30,099 nucleotides of DNA, taken from positions 1-30,099 of the forward strand of contig NW_014579209.1 of assembly GCF_000485595.1 (NCBI RefSeq), in the 5' to 3' direction. Positions 1-9,704 of the stretch are shown in pieces. The notes beneath the pieces were generated by a model. That model was not told the origin of the DNA. It worked only from the letters and a program-made list of their open reading frames with translations, and did not search any database. The position numbers were made by a program, and so were the translations under genes. Within the stretch, counting starts at the first letter, position 1. Every line of letters begins with the position of its first letter. The stretch is from Priapulus caudatus (lineage: Eukaryota; Priapulida; Priapulimorpha; Priapulimorphida; Priapulidae).

Positions 1-188
1 GGCGAATTCCCGCCTGTCACCTGCAGGCCTACTGTTTCGCCGTTCTCTGCCGCTAGAGGGGACCCACTGCATCCAGCATGGCGGCCCACGTTTGGTCGTC
101 ATGTCTGTTTTGTCGGGGGTTTGCTTACCGATCGAAACATCAAAGCGGTGGCACGGGCCCTCGGGTTCCCAGAGCGGTGGGGGTGTAG

Positions 189-2990
189 CCCCCTGGGTAC
201 CGGGAGATGGGGAGATGGTTAAATGTTTGTATTGTCTAATTGTTTTACATTACTAATAGTAATACTATCATAGTGACGGGAAGTTGTAGTGACTAGTGTA
301 CGGCAGTTGCTGTATACTGATGGATAGACTGATACAGTGATAGCCAAGGTTGGCTCTAAGTGTACTGACTACTGTACTGTGTACTTAGTCCGCAAATGCA
401 GACGTTATAATTCCGCTTTGCTAATCTGAGGGTGCGGGTTTATCGTCTGCATTACTGGGGTCTGCGTCGGCTCGGACTACTGTGTACTGGGATCAATAAA
501 ATGAAGTTTACATAACCGACAATAAATGTAATAATTAACCTACTAATTTAGCTCATGTATGATGTAGGAACCTCGGCTGCCACACTCGATACCCTGTCTC
601 CGACCCATTCAGTATTTCGTGTTTAAAATCGTTTAACATCTAACTGTTGACTCTTGGTTGTTCGCCTCAAATGCCCTACCATAACCTACTATGTATTACT
701 ATCTAAATTATCTGGCTCTCATGAAATGACACCCATCTGCTAGTTATTCATGCAATAATGCCTGAGCCTTCCTATTGCATTTGGCTTTCTCTTGTAGAAG
801 TTCTCGTGTTTCAAACTTGAAATAATAATGCAGACGGTATATCTCAGGTATAGGTGAACCAACTGCTTTACGATAAAAGTGTGTTAATTCAGAACACTTT
901 TTTTCCAGTTCAAACAACCCCTTTCCCCGACATCGCCGAGTATGACGAATAGCTGTTTGAAGCTCTGTTTGGGAGTTGGCTCAACTTGCAAGGAACTGCG
1001 GCCAGCCATCGGATACGTTCCCGGAGGCGGCCTGCCACCTTCGCCACCTCCCGTCATATTTGCATTTGCAGACGATGACACAAAATGAGACTCATGGGAT
1101 GATTACTATTAACAGCTCGAGGTGTTTGAGTATCTCCATCCGGGATGCAATATCGTTAACGATAATGTTGTGAACAAACAAAACAAAAAGAGAAGAAAAA
1201 CGCTTTCTTATTTCCTATCCCCTTTTGCTTCTAACAATGTGCACAAACGTTTTCTTTTCAATTACCTATTAGTTATTTTTATTGTGACGTAGCATTACAT
1301 TTCGCCCAAGCATTCCCTTATAATAATTAATCACATTGTACGAGAATTGTAGTAATTAGTATGACGGTGGAGATTCAAAAGTTATACATATATTTTTAAT
1401 GAGGTTGTATTATAAAATATAAAATATATATATATATATATATGAGTATTAAATATGGAATGTGAAATGAGTATATAAACATGAAATGAATACGTTCGCT
1501 GTTGATACTAATGACTACATTGGAGGACAACCACAGATTCCCATACTTCACGAGCGATCATCCATCCATAGAAATATGCCGCAGACGACAGCACATCCTA
1601 CATCACTCCTGTCAACGCGCGAGTCACTTGTGTCACTTCTGCTGCTACGTAGCTGCTCCCGGGCACTACACTGTTGTAAGATATGCATTGCTTGTACCGG
1701 TGTTTGCTTGAGTTTGATAGCTATGTAGTGTTGACTGTTGATTGTCATTATGCTTTGTAATTATTAAAGAATGGATGCATTGTAGTAATTCTCTGGTTAT
1801 TGTATTGTGTGGCTACAACGTTCCATTTGGCTTCAGGGCTTTGCACACGTATTTGACTGTACACGAACCAGTAATAGCTTAAATACGATCACGTGCCTAT
1901 ACGATGCTACATGCGTTATACTTGGCATACACGCCATTATAATTGATGACGTAACCCTCTATATATATATTTCCCATATTTCTTCTATATTGTTCCCATA
2001 GTCAATGTATAATAAAGCATTTCTCAGAAACTAGTTATCAAAACAAAGTTTTTTCATTTCGATAGTGTAACGTTCCCCCTTTCTGACATTGCCATTTTCC
2101 CTTGCGTGATTCCCCTTGTGAGGTTTCGCGTCAACTCCTCCGGCCATTACCACTGGTCTAAGATTCGATCGCTGGATTGTGAACTTGACTGATTCGTCGC
2201 ATGATGTGGTGCGAACGAGGAAGACAGACAAATCAAAACGCAACGGAGACGGATTACTTTATGCGTCGACCATTCAACCAATGTGTTAAATCATCAATTA
2301 ACATCAAACTTAATACACTTACGGATACGCGCAGATCGGTCTCATGAGATATGTAGATTCGTAAAACAATAAGAATGTAGGACACAGTATAGGAGCCGGC
2401 TTAAGGCACGGTAGGAATGAGTAACACCATGAACAGAAAGCCAAGAGGGTGAAAAAGTGCGAAAGCTCTCTTATATCCGAGTACACCCAGTTACTCCTGA
2501 TTGGTCACTGGGTGGATTTAGATTGCATTATTCCGTGGTTGGTTAGAACAAAGCCCAATTTCCCGTTCTGATTAGAGGTACATAAACAAAGCAGTGGCAT
2601 GACAATTTCCCGCATACAGTTTCGCGTCTGAAGAATACCGTAGGTCCCGAGTGACATGCCTTAACCTGCAACATAGGCTGGTTCGCCACAATAGTCCCAA
2701 AAACCTTAAGAAGATTACATAATTAATTTTGTAAAGAAAATTATGTCTACCAGTACCATAGCTCCAAGAAACGGTATTGCTAGGGTTAGAATACCGTTGT
2801 CTAGTTGTCTACTAGTAGACTAGCGTTGTCTAGTCTACGGTTGTAGAATACCGGTGTATTGACGTTAGTCACACAGCCTGGTCGGGTTACCAGTACCATA
2901 GAAAGTGTAACATGATGTCTAGAACTGTTTAACTATCTGCCTGGTAACAAGGAAGGCAATTAGAATCGTTGTGCCTATTGCACTTGTTTA
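189..2990. other. No supported gene; AT-rich, intergenic or intronic
   Basis: All ORFs here are short (up to 80 codons), overlap on both strands and show no domain. AATAAA signals occur at 495-500 and 521-526, possibly the tail of a transcript to the left, but no coding exon precedes them convincingly. Around 2800 is a 14-bp palindrome GTCTACTAGTAGAC, and TACCAGTACCATA occurs twice (near 2749 and 2889). Nothing else stands out. Confidence 0.5.
1422..1443. repeat. TA dinucleotide run
   Basis: A short uninterrupted AT/TA run in an AT-rich intergenic stretch. Confidence 0.8.
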
Positions 2991-3009
2991 ATTATATTAT
3001 TGTTTCTCA

Positions 3010-3121
3010 AATAAGCTTCGCTTGAATAGGAAAGGCAGCCTAACACTAACAGCTGTTCTGTGTTGACAAACGACTTGCCAGTCACATAGTAATAAAAACA
3101 GTATACAAGTATATTTTATAT
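3010..3121 (+). repeat. ~110-bp direct repeat, left copy
   Basis: Matches 3714-3851 in the same orientation, sharing TAGGAAAGGCAG, CAGCTGTTCTGTGTTGACAA and AATAAAAACAGTATA. The right copy carries a ~20-bp insertion. The pair brackets an inverted repeat (3147-3173 with 3650-3676). Confidence 0.8.
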
Positions 3122-3146
3122 ATAGTATATACATATAGTTATATAG

Positions 3147-3676
3147 TATATGGGTGCTTCTGAGCTATTGAGTAATTAATAACGTCTGTGATTTTTTGGG
3201 ACATATTTTTCCATATATCTGTTTATAACAAATTATGAATGTAGTAGAGTTTCAATTTTAAGCTGTAGAGATAAAAACAGTAGTTTTGACCAAAATTTGT
3301 CATGGAATACAAATTTTATGCATGTTTTAGTGGAAAATGTCAATGTTTTCTCGTGAAATTTTGTGACGTAATTTTTGCATGCTTAACATTCATTCAACAT
3401 AAATTCACATTCATCCTCAATTTAGCCCTTGTATTTTTATTTCAAAACCTTGTCAAAGCATGTTGAGTAACGTCCGTAACTTCCAAAGTAACTCATACAA
3501 AATCTGAATTTTTTATATATAATGCACTCAAAACTATCTTCTAACGTAGCTTTTCTAATATCATCTATAATCAGGGCCTATGCTATAGTATACTATACAG
3601 TACAGAATACATGCATCTTTATTTTGAAAAATGATGTCACAAAAACCAAACTCAATAGCTCAGAAGCACCCATATA
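3147..3676. mobile_element. Perfect 27-bp inverted repeats bounding ~530 bp
   Basis: Bases 3147-3173 and 3650-3676 are exact reverse complements (core GGGTGCTTCTGAGCTATTGA), with weaker matching continuing inward for ~35 bp. Together with the flanking direct repeats this makes a composite ~840-bp structure. No coding potential is seen inside. It could be a non-autonomous element or a partly inverted tandem duplication. Confidence 0.6.
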
Positions 3677-3713
3677 CACGATTATGCTTGTACGGGATGC
3701 GTTAATATGTACA

Positions 3714-3851
3714 AATAAGCTTCCCTTGCATAGGAAAGGCAGATATATATACACCTGTAGGCTGTAATGCTCAGCTGTTCTGTGTTGACAAAAAACTCGC
3801 CAGTGACATAATACTAATAGCAATAAAAACAGTATATACGTATATTTTATA
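3714..3851 (+). repeat. ~135-bp direct repeat, right copy
   Basis: Right-hand partner of 3010-3121, with diverged central sequence rich in TATA. Both end in GTATATTTTATAT-like sequence. Confidence 0.8.
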
Positions 3852-4132
3852 TCAGTTATGTAATAATATTTATCTAAATAACTTTTTCGGGTCTTTTAGG
3901 AACCTAAAAAACTTAGTCCGTGTATTTACGGCGACCGAATATTGCAATTAAACGCAGAGTAATCCACATCGTTTCCTAACAGTCGCCATTGCAGCATACA
4001 ACGACAGACGACGGCCACTACGTGGCGCTAGCATTCAATTCCAAAATGGCTGACCAATGGGAATAGTCGAAGTGACCGTGCTCGGTGATTTATGTGCTCT
4101 GATAGCACATTCAAAGTTCTTAAATCAGATAT

Positions 4133-4206
4133 GACTCAATAGGGTAGCGAGTACAACGCTAGAGTCAAGTATGAAAGGTCGGTGGATCGAATCCCTTTTT
4201 CTAATT
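4133..4206 (+). repeat. Degenerate tRNA-like head (possible SINE)
   Basis: TAGGGTAGCGAG (4140-4151) resembles an internal A box and GGATCGAATCC (4184-4194) a B box (GGTTCGANNCC). Their spacing of 44 bases is right for a tRNA, and a T-run follows. The cloverleaf stems do not pair well, so a working tRNA is unlikely. A tRNA-derived SINE remnant is the better guess. Confidence 0.25.
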
Positions 4207-4290
4207 ATTTTCCTGTTTTCTGTATTTTCCTATCTTTATTCATTTAACATTTTTTCCATTAACGCAATTACATGATTTATTTACAACATT

Positions 4291-4449
4291 TTAATAACAA
4301 CAATTAATTTTTACAACAATTAAAAAATTTTTATATATATTTTTAAATAGGACTTGGGTTAGCGTTAGGGTTTAATAACAACAATTAATTTTTACAACAA
4401 TTAAAAATTAAATTTTTTATATGTATTTTTAAATAGGACTTGGGTTAGG
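4291..4449 (+). repeat. 81-bp tandem duplication ending in telomere-like motifs
   Basis: Unit 1 (4291-4371) and unit 2 (from 4372) share AACAACAATTAATTTTTAC and TTTTTAAATAGGACTTGGGT. Unit 1 ends in TTAGCGTTAGGG, a short telomere-like tail, and unit 2 runs straight into the longer telomeric tract. Confidence 0.85.
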
Positions 4450-4499
4450 GTTAGGGTTAGGATTAGGATTAGGGTTAGGGTTAGGGTTAGGGTTAGGGT
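4434..4499 (+). repeat. Interstitial telomeric repeat (TTAGGG)n
   Basis: About nine TTAGGG units, with two TTAGGA variants in the middle. It is flanked by ordinary sequence on both sides, so it is internal. It indicates a TTAGGG telomere, as in most animals other than many arthropods and nematodes. Confidence 0.9.
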
Positions 4500-4641
4500 C
4501 ACAATGCAGTGAATGCACCATAAAACGGAAGTTTGAGGCACGTGATTTGTATCAACCAATGACAGCGCTCGCTAGAGCCCTATGTTCTTGATTGACCTAG
4601 GAAAAAAATACACGCTGTCCGCCCGCACCTATAGTCCCTAG

Positions 4642-4760
4642 CAGTGGTGTAGCAATGATTTTTTAACAGGGGGGGGGCAAAAACGAAGCGAACTGCGCAA
4701 ACTAGTGGTTGACTTAATATTTTAATGGTTCCTACGCTTCCTCTCCACACCCTATGCTCC
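4642..4760 (+). mobile_element. hAT-like MITE fragment, copy 1
   Basis: Starts CAGTGGTGTAGC and is about 80% identical by eye to 14661-14782 (shared GAACTGCGCAAA, GACTTAATATTTTAATGG, CCACACCCTA). CAGTGGYG-type ends are typical of hAT-related non-autonomous elements. No intact right end or 8-bp duplication was found. Confidence 0.55.
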
Positions 4761-4769
4761 CAGTGGTGA

Positions 4770-5985
4770 TGTGGCAGGTGAACAGAGTTGGCACGTGAGC
4801 CACTGCAGCATACTGACCTGACACGGTGAGGGACCGTTGAAACAGTGTGCGTCAGTAATTGTAAAATCAGTGAATATCAGATACAAAGAGCGAATTACAT
4901 TTTTGATGTCGTTGTTGACGATATGAGCGCAGTGCATAGCTATCAATTGCATTAACTTTGACCTCTTCTTCGGCACAGTTCCTTAGAAGTTGTGAAACTA
5001 CATTTCGAGAACGGTTGAGGACATTTGCATTGTCCTGCGCGCCATCTACCGAGCGCTATAATAAACAATTCGAACGGCGCATTAGCGGAGACGTCAGAGA
5101 TATAAGATATAACAAGATATAACAGTTTTATATATCGCTTTCAATATTCATAGATATATAACCCATATGGTATTATATTTCATATCCCATTGCAGTTATC
5201 CAAACTCTGATAAGAGGTCTCCTATTTTGATGACTGCATTGCCAACAAGTGTGCTTATCATACATCTATCCACAGGCACTTGAGGCGTCTCAATAAAAAA
5301 AGAAAGAAGCTAAATAAACACGAAATGTATTTACTACCAAAGTCTTAATGTTTCTCTAGTCTCTTTCGCCTATTATTGCCGATAATTTCCTGTAAATGCC
5401 GTTAAAATGCTCCTCTGCAACACACAAGTACACCGCACGTACGCAGCTGTGCACAAACAACAAGAAAAAAGTTAAAGAACTGACTAATTGACTTATTGAG
5501 AAAGTTTATCAAAATTAAAAACGCATACATTTAATTTTAATATATTACTTGAAAAATTACAAGATATCAAAGAAAGTATGTAAATGTAAAATTTGCACGA
5601 TTGTGGAGCAAATAGCGTGTAGACGCATTAAATAAACTTCTTCGGCCTTCCACATCGTGCAAATTAAGACTGAAACAGTAGTCATTGATGGTGTAGAATA
5701 TGATAGTACTATAATATTATGCTTATTGCAAAAGAATATTACATCACCACATATTATTCTTATTAGATGTACACATTGATTTATGAGATTTTTAAGACAG
5801 CAATAACTAGAAACGAGCAGTTGTCGCCAACTACATGTATCCCGCGTAATCTAGTATGAATGGAATATCTCTGTAAGGACGTAGAAGGCAGGTAAAGTTA
5901 AATAAGTCACAAAGACAAAGGTTTGTTAGACAACTGGTCTGCCTCAGATGTGCAAGTATATAGAATCTGGTTACCCTAGGCGAGA
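4770..5985. other. No supported gene
   Basis: AT-rich sequence with small overlapping ORFs only (up to 74 codons). CGCCATCTACC near 5040 is CTCF-like. A pair of AAGATATAACA repeats lies near 5110. Nothing else is recognised. Confidence 0.4.
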
Positions 5986-5989
5986 GCGC

Positions 5990-6345
5990 GGTCAAGGTCA
6001 AGGTCAAACAAAGGTCAAGGGCAGTGGTGGTTTTGGTATATGACAGACCTTTTTACCAAGATGTGTAAGCATACCAAGTTTGGTCACGCTAGATCAATTA
6101 GGGGCTGAGTTAGAGAGCGGAAGGGAAATATGATCAAGGTCAAGGTAAAGGTGAAATAAAGATCGCAGTGACGTGGTTTTGGTACTCTGCACACCTTCTC
6201 CCCAAGATGTGTAAGGATACCAAGTTTGGTAGCGCTAGGTCAATTAGGAGCCGAGTTACAGAGCGGAAGGGAAATATGATCAAGGTCAAGGTAAAGGTGA
6301 AATGAAGGTCGCGAGTGACCTGGTTTTGTACTGTGCACACCTTCC
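5990..6345. repeat. ~147-bp tandem repeat rich in AAGGTCA
   Basis: A little over two units are seen. The landmarks ATACCAAGTTTGGT (6071, 6217) and GATCAAGGTCAAGG (6132, 6279) recur about 147 bp apart. Each unit start has clustered TCAAGGTCA, which equals the extended half-site bound by monomeric nuclear receptors of the ERR/SF-1 type. This is more likely repeat biology than an enhancer. Confidence 0.75.
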
Positions 6346-6382
6346 GCGCATGCGCGGGGAAATGTCATCCCTCAGTCAGTAT

Positions 6383-6413
6383 GTATGCGTGTGTGTGTGC
6401 GTGTGCGTGTGTT

Positions 6414-6481
<68 letters not shown>

Positions 6482-6540
6482 GTGCGTGCGTGTGCATGCG
6501 CATGTGCGTGTGCCTTTATGTGTGTGCGTGGGTGGGTGGG
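6383..6540. repeat. TG dinucleotide microsatellite
   Basis: Long (TG)n with interspersions of CG and TT, followed by a G-rich tail (GGTGGGTGGGGTGGGG). The overlapping Val/Cys and His/Thr ORFs on both strands are translations of the repeat. Confidence 0.95.
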
Positions 6541-6762
6541 GTGGGGGGAGGGGGGCGGGTCAAACCCATCTGGACGACGGGTAATATGGTATATATATAT
6601 ACAAATATATGCCTCCATTACTCTGACTAGCAGGAAATATTGTTGGAACTACTTATCCATATTGCAATGCTTTTGCATCTAAATATGCATTTGCATGAAA
6701 GGTGGCATAATTTCATTTAATAATTTCATTTTTTCCTTAGCTTTTTAGCAGTTTTTACCCGA

Positions 6763-7158
6763 TCTCGGATCTTCTTCAAATTTGGCATGAAGGTGCGTTA
6801 TGGTAAAGCGAAGACGCAATCGTTTTTGGTGTGGGCGGAGTCATCGTTGCCATGGTAACACCATTTTTGTGGAAATATTGTAGAACCTGTAACTTGTGCT
6901 GTTTTTACCCGATTGTCATGGAATTTGGCACACAGGGCCGATATAACATGTCCGATATATATATATGTATATATTGGTCCTGTGTGCCAAATTTCATGAC
7001 AATCGGGTAAAAACTGCAGAAGTTACAGGTTCTAGAATATTTCGACAAAAAATGTTGTTACCATGGCAACGATGACTCTGCCCACACCCAAAAACAATTG
7101 GCGTCTTTGCTCTTTACGATAACGCACCTTCATGCGAAATTTGAAGATAATCAGAAGA
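6763..7158. mobile_element. Foldback element with ~180-bp inverted arms
   Basis: The left arm (about 6763-6938) and right arm (about 6977-7158) are imperfect reverse complements. Matching blocks include AAATTTGGCATGAAGGTGCG, GTTGCCATGGTAAC, AACCTGTAACTT and TTTGGCACACAGG. A ~35-bp ATAT-rich spacer separates them. The structure fits a foldback element or MITE. No transposase is present and no target duplication was identified. Confidence 0.75.
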
Positions 7159-7478
7159 ACTGCAGCCGGTAGAGCGCTCACAAGGAAATCTCTGCGGCGG
7201 CGGCGGTGCGACAAGGCAAATCCATAGTATCCCCAATAAGCAAACTGGGCATTGCCATGGCACCGTGCGACTTGTGCTGCCCCTGACAAAGTTACGCTTT
7301 GGAATTTTTAGATTTGTGCAGAGCACAGCAAGAGGCGCCTGTCGACAAACCACGCAGCAGAGAGCGACCGCCAGGAGGCACCACTACCTACGAATGCGAT
7401 GAACTGGTGGCGGATCGGAAAACAAAACAAAATAGAACCAAACGCGACCGGCAGAGAGAGTGCTAGAGCAGCTGGGAA

Positions 7479-7596
7479 AACTGTACGTGGGGCTGGTGTT
7501 GAATGGCATCTACCACTACACTCACGTTCTCCTTGGTAAGCAGGAGTAGAGAGAGCAGGGTGTAGCGAGAGAGGGAGGAAGGGAGGGAGAGAGAGA

Positions 7597-7636
<40 letters not shown>

Positions 7637-8150
7637 GGAGAGGAGGGGGAAAACTGTACGTGTGGCTGGTGTTGAATGACATCCACCACTACACTCACGT
7701 TCTCACTGGTAAGCACGAGCAGAGAAGAAGGGCGAGAGGGAGCGCAGGAGGGAGGAAGGGTGAGAGGGAGGGAGCGAGGAAGGGAGGAAGGGAGGGAGAG
7801 CAAGAGAGAGAGAGAGGAAATAGAGATGAGGGGGAGAACTGTTAGAGGGGCTGGTGCTGAATGACATCCACCACTACACTCACGTTCTCACTGGTAAGCA
7901 CGAGTAGAGAAGAAGGGAGGGAGCGCGGGAGTGAGGAAGGGAGGAAGGGAGCGAGAGCGAGAGAGAGAGAGAGGAGAGGGAGAGGAGATGGATAGGAGGG
8001 GGAGAGCTGTTCGAGGGGCTAGTGTTGAGTGACATCCACCACTACACTCAGGTTCTTACTGGTAAGTAGGAGTAGCGAGAAAGGGGAGGGAGGGGAGTGA
8101 GAGACGGGGAGAGAGAGGGGGGAAAAACTGTTTGAGGGGCTTCCAGGATT
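7479..8150. repeat. Satellite of ~170-bp units with GA-rich spacers
   Basis: Conserved blocks begin near 7479, 7652, 7837 and 8005, with a truncated fifth at 8126. Each carries CCACTACACTCA and TTCTCACTGGTAAGCA-like sequence followed by 80-110 bp of irregular GA/GGGA. The spacers expand and contract independently, giving spacings of 173, 185, 168 and 121 bp. ORFs through it are low-complexity and not credible genes. Confidence 0.85.
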
Positions 8151-8457
8151 TTCTCTCTTGTATGAGCGTGAACGTGTCTCGAGTCTACTGGAAAGAGTGC
8201 ATCCATATCCACATGTTTAACTTCTGACTAATTAGCTGTTTAATCAGTAGAATGTCAGTCACATCACCCCTGATTGCATGCACATCGCCTTTCAGGATTT
8301 CTTCTCTCATACAAGCCTGAGTGTACGTCACTGGAGTTTACTGTACTGGAGAGAGTGCATCCGTATCCACATGTTTAACGTCTGACAAATTAGCTGTTTA
8401 ACCCGCAGACCCGTCCATCACATCACTCCCGATTGCTTGTACATGGCCTTTCTTTGG
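8140..8457 (-). repeat. ~159-bp tandem duplication covering the 3' end of the zinc-finger gene
   Basis: Two diverged units share long blocks such as CCACATGTTTAAC and TTAGCTGTTTAA, offset by 159 bp. The unit next to the gene holds the last codons (KAMYKQSGVM, then stop) and the following downstream sequence. The distal unit holds a degenerate equivalent reading KAMCMQSGVM followed by an aligned stop at 8259-8261. The distal unit is a truncated 3'-end copy, not a second gene. Confidence 0.8.
8259..8292 (-). pseudogene. Truncated copy of the zinc-finger gene 3' end
   Basis: Within the distal unit of the 159-bp duplication, about ten codons align with the C-terminus of the zinc-finger protein (KAMCMQSGVM against KAMYKQSGVM) and the stop codon is conserved. 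No finger sequence is attached, so only the tail was duplicated or survives. Confidence 0.6.
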
Positions 8458-9254
8458 TGCGACTGCGTGCGCTTGTGTTTCGAGAGCTTGCTCGAGGATA
8501 CGAACCTGGAAGAGCAGATGTCACACGCGTACGGTTTCAGCCCCGTGTGCGTGAGAAAGTGTGTCTTGAGGCTGTTGGAGGTGGTGTAGGCGGAGCCGCA
8601 TATGTCGCACGCATACGGTTTCTCTCCCGTGTGCGTGCGCGCGTGGATCTGGAGATGCGCCAGCTGCGAACACCTGTACTCACATACATCGCAAGCGTAC
8701 GGTTTCTCTCCCGTGTGCGTGCGCGCGTGGATCTTCAGGCTGTCGCGGGAGCAAGTCCTGTACTCGCACGCGTCGCACGCGTACGGTTTCTCTCCCGTGT
8801 GCGTGCGCGCGTGGACCTGGAGACTCGCCAGCTGAGAACTCCTGTACTCGCATATATCGCACGCATACGGTTTCTGGCCCGTGTGTGTGCGAAAGTGCGT
8901 ATTGAGGTTGCTGGAGCTGGTGCAGGTGTAACCGCATATGTCGCACGCGTACGGTTTCTTTCCCGTGTGCGTGCGCGCGTGGCTCTGGAGATTCGTCAGC
9001 TGAGAACTCCTGTACTCACATACATCGCACGCATACGGTTTCTCTCCCGTGTGCGTGCGCGCGTGGATCTGGAGACTCGACAGCCGAGAACACCTGTATT
9101 CGCATACATCGCACGCGTACGGTTTCTCTCCCGTGTGCGTGCGCGCGTGCACCTGCAACCGCTGATTCTTGGAGCATCGGTACCCGCACGTGTCACACAC
9201 GTACGGTTTCAGAGAAGAAGAAGAAGAAGCAGATGGAAGAGGAGAAGGTTCCAT
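8418..9254 (-). CDS. C2H2 zinc-finger protein with nine tandem fingers
   Basis: A 278-residue ORF. After a short Ser-rich N-terminus (residues 1-16) come nine C2H2 fingers in strict 28-residue register, starting at Tyr18, 46, 74 and so on to 242, joined by TGEKPY-type linkers (TGKKPY after finger 3, TGQKPY after 4, TGLKPY after 8). All fingers keep C-x2-C-x12-H-x3-H except the last, which is H-x5-H. Helix residues at -1/2/3/6 read KQRV, RSSI, QTNS, SSNT, QASV, SDSI, QAHI, TNST and SSKK. Such proteins bind DNA in the nucleus; the target is unknown. No KRAB, BTB or SCAN-like domain is visible. An in-frame TGA 52 bases upstream (9306-9308) and the single Met support this start, although -3 is T, so the Kozak context is weak. 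A spliced upstream exon cannot be excluded. The finger arrays are far more GC-rich than the surroundings. Confidence 0.9.
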   Translation of the reverse strand: MEPSPLPSASSSSSLKPYVCDTCGYRCSKNQRLQVHARTHTGEKPYACDVCEYRCSRLSSLQIHARTHTGEKPYACDVCEYRSSQLTNLQSHARTHTGKKPYACDICGYTCTSSSNLNTHFRTHTGQKPYACDICEYRSSQLASLQVHARTHTGEKPYACDACEYRTCSRDSLKIHARTHTGEKPYACDVCEYRCSQLAHLQIHARTHTGEKPYACDICGSAYTTSNSLKTHFLTHTGLKPYACDICSSRFVSSSKLSKHKRTQSHQRKAMYKQSGVM

Positions 9255-9277
9255 CGAGCGGGCGGTGATCGAGAGAT

Positions 9278-9448
9278 CTATTTCTCCCCGATGCAGGTTC
9301 CTCTCTCACTTTCCTCCTCGATGCAGTTTCCTCTCTCACTTTCCTCCCTGATGCAAGTTCCTCTCTCGGTCGTCTGCTTTCCTGCGGACAGAAAATATAG
9401 ACCCCGGATAACTTCCCCTGCCTCACAAAGAGATGAAGTCAGATTCAT
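9278..9448 (-). CDS. 56-codon upstream ORF before the zinc-finger gene, with a 10-residue repeat
   Basis: An ATG-initiated ORF of 56 codons ends in TAG 23 bases before the zinc-finger start codon, in a different frame. It starts MNLTSSLCEAGEV. Its C-terminal half is built from a 30-bp tandem repeat that gives near copies of ESERGTCI/ESERGNCI. It could be an upstream ORF in the zinc-finger transcript, a separate small peptide, or chance. The first 17 codons recur almost unchanged at 10347-10398, which could mean a copied coding leader or just a dispersed repeat. No known family is recognised. Whether it is transcribed cannot be judged here. Confidence 0.3.
   Translation of the reverse strand: MNLTSSLCEAGEVIRGLYFLSAGKQTTERGTCIREESERGNCIEEESERGTCIGEK
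9287..9376. repeat. 30-bp tandem repeat, three units
   Basis: Units start at 9287, 9317 and 9347; the first two are nearly identical and the third decays at its 3' side. They are pyrimidine-rich on the plus strand with core TTCCTCTCTCACTTTCC. The 30-bp period preserves reading frame, which explains the 10-residue repeat in the upstream ORF. Confidence 0.85.
9397..9448 (-). repeat. 52-bp direct repeat, copy 1
   Basis: Identical to 10347-10398 except for one C/T difference, in the same orientation, 950 bp apart. On the minus strand it begins exactly at the ATG of the 56-codon ORF. Outside the 52 bp the two loci are unrelated. Confidence 0.9.
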
Positions 9449-9704
9449 TTGCTACGGGCATAACCTCAACCTAACCCCCGCCCACTTCGTTCTCAACGGA
9501 TCTACACGAATTAAGCAATTTCTCATTATGCTTGGAAAAATCATTAAACAAGTGGAAATCCGTGGATCTGCGAAAAATTCTCATGTATGTATAGGCAATC
9601 GTTGTTGCAAGAGAGGCATCCGTAAAAACACTGCTACGTAATAACGCTAAACAAACCTGACAATAAAACATGCACGAAACACATACAGACTGGTTTTGAT
9701 GTCC

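Noticed and set aside
1-35. Cloning linker (GAATTC and CCTGCAGG near the left edge)
   Set aside because: Two restriction-like sites in 35 bp can occur by chance; no vector sequence follows.
3010-3851. LTR retrotransposon
   Set aside because: The direct repeats lack TG...CA ends, a primer-binding site or any gag/pol sequence.
4133-4206. Functional tRNA gene
   Set aside because: A- and B-box spacing is right but the acceptor, D and T stems do not pair; kept only as a possible SINE head.
6302-6682. Val/Cys- and His/Thr-rich ORFs
   Set aside because: Translations of the TG microsatellite on each strand.
7308-7864. Ser/Leu-, Pro- and Arg/Glu/Gly-rich ORFs
   Set aside because: Translations of GA-rich satellite spacers in several frames.
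9193-9426. 77-codon ORF overlapping the zinc-finger start
   Set aside because: It begins with GTG, unlikely as a eukaryotic start; the ATG-started 56-codon frame is the better reading.
8433-9641. 402-codon plus-strand ORF antisense to the zinc-finger gene
   Set aside because: It is the mirror of the 84-bp finger repeat: repeated RVRFLSRVRARV peptides arise from the antisense of the conserved linker, and there is no domain. The period keeps the frame open.
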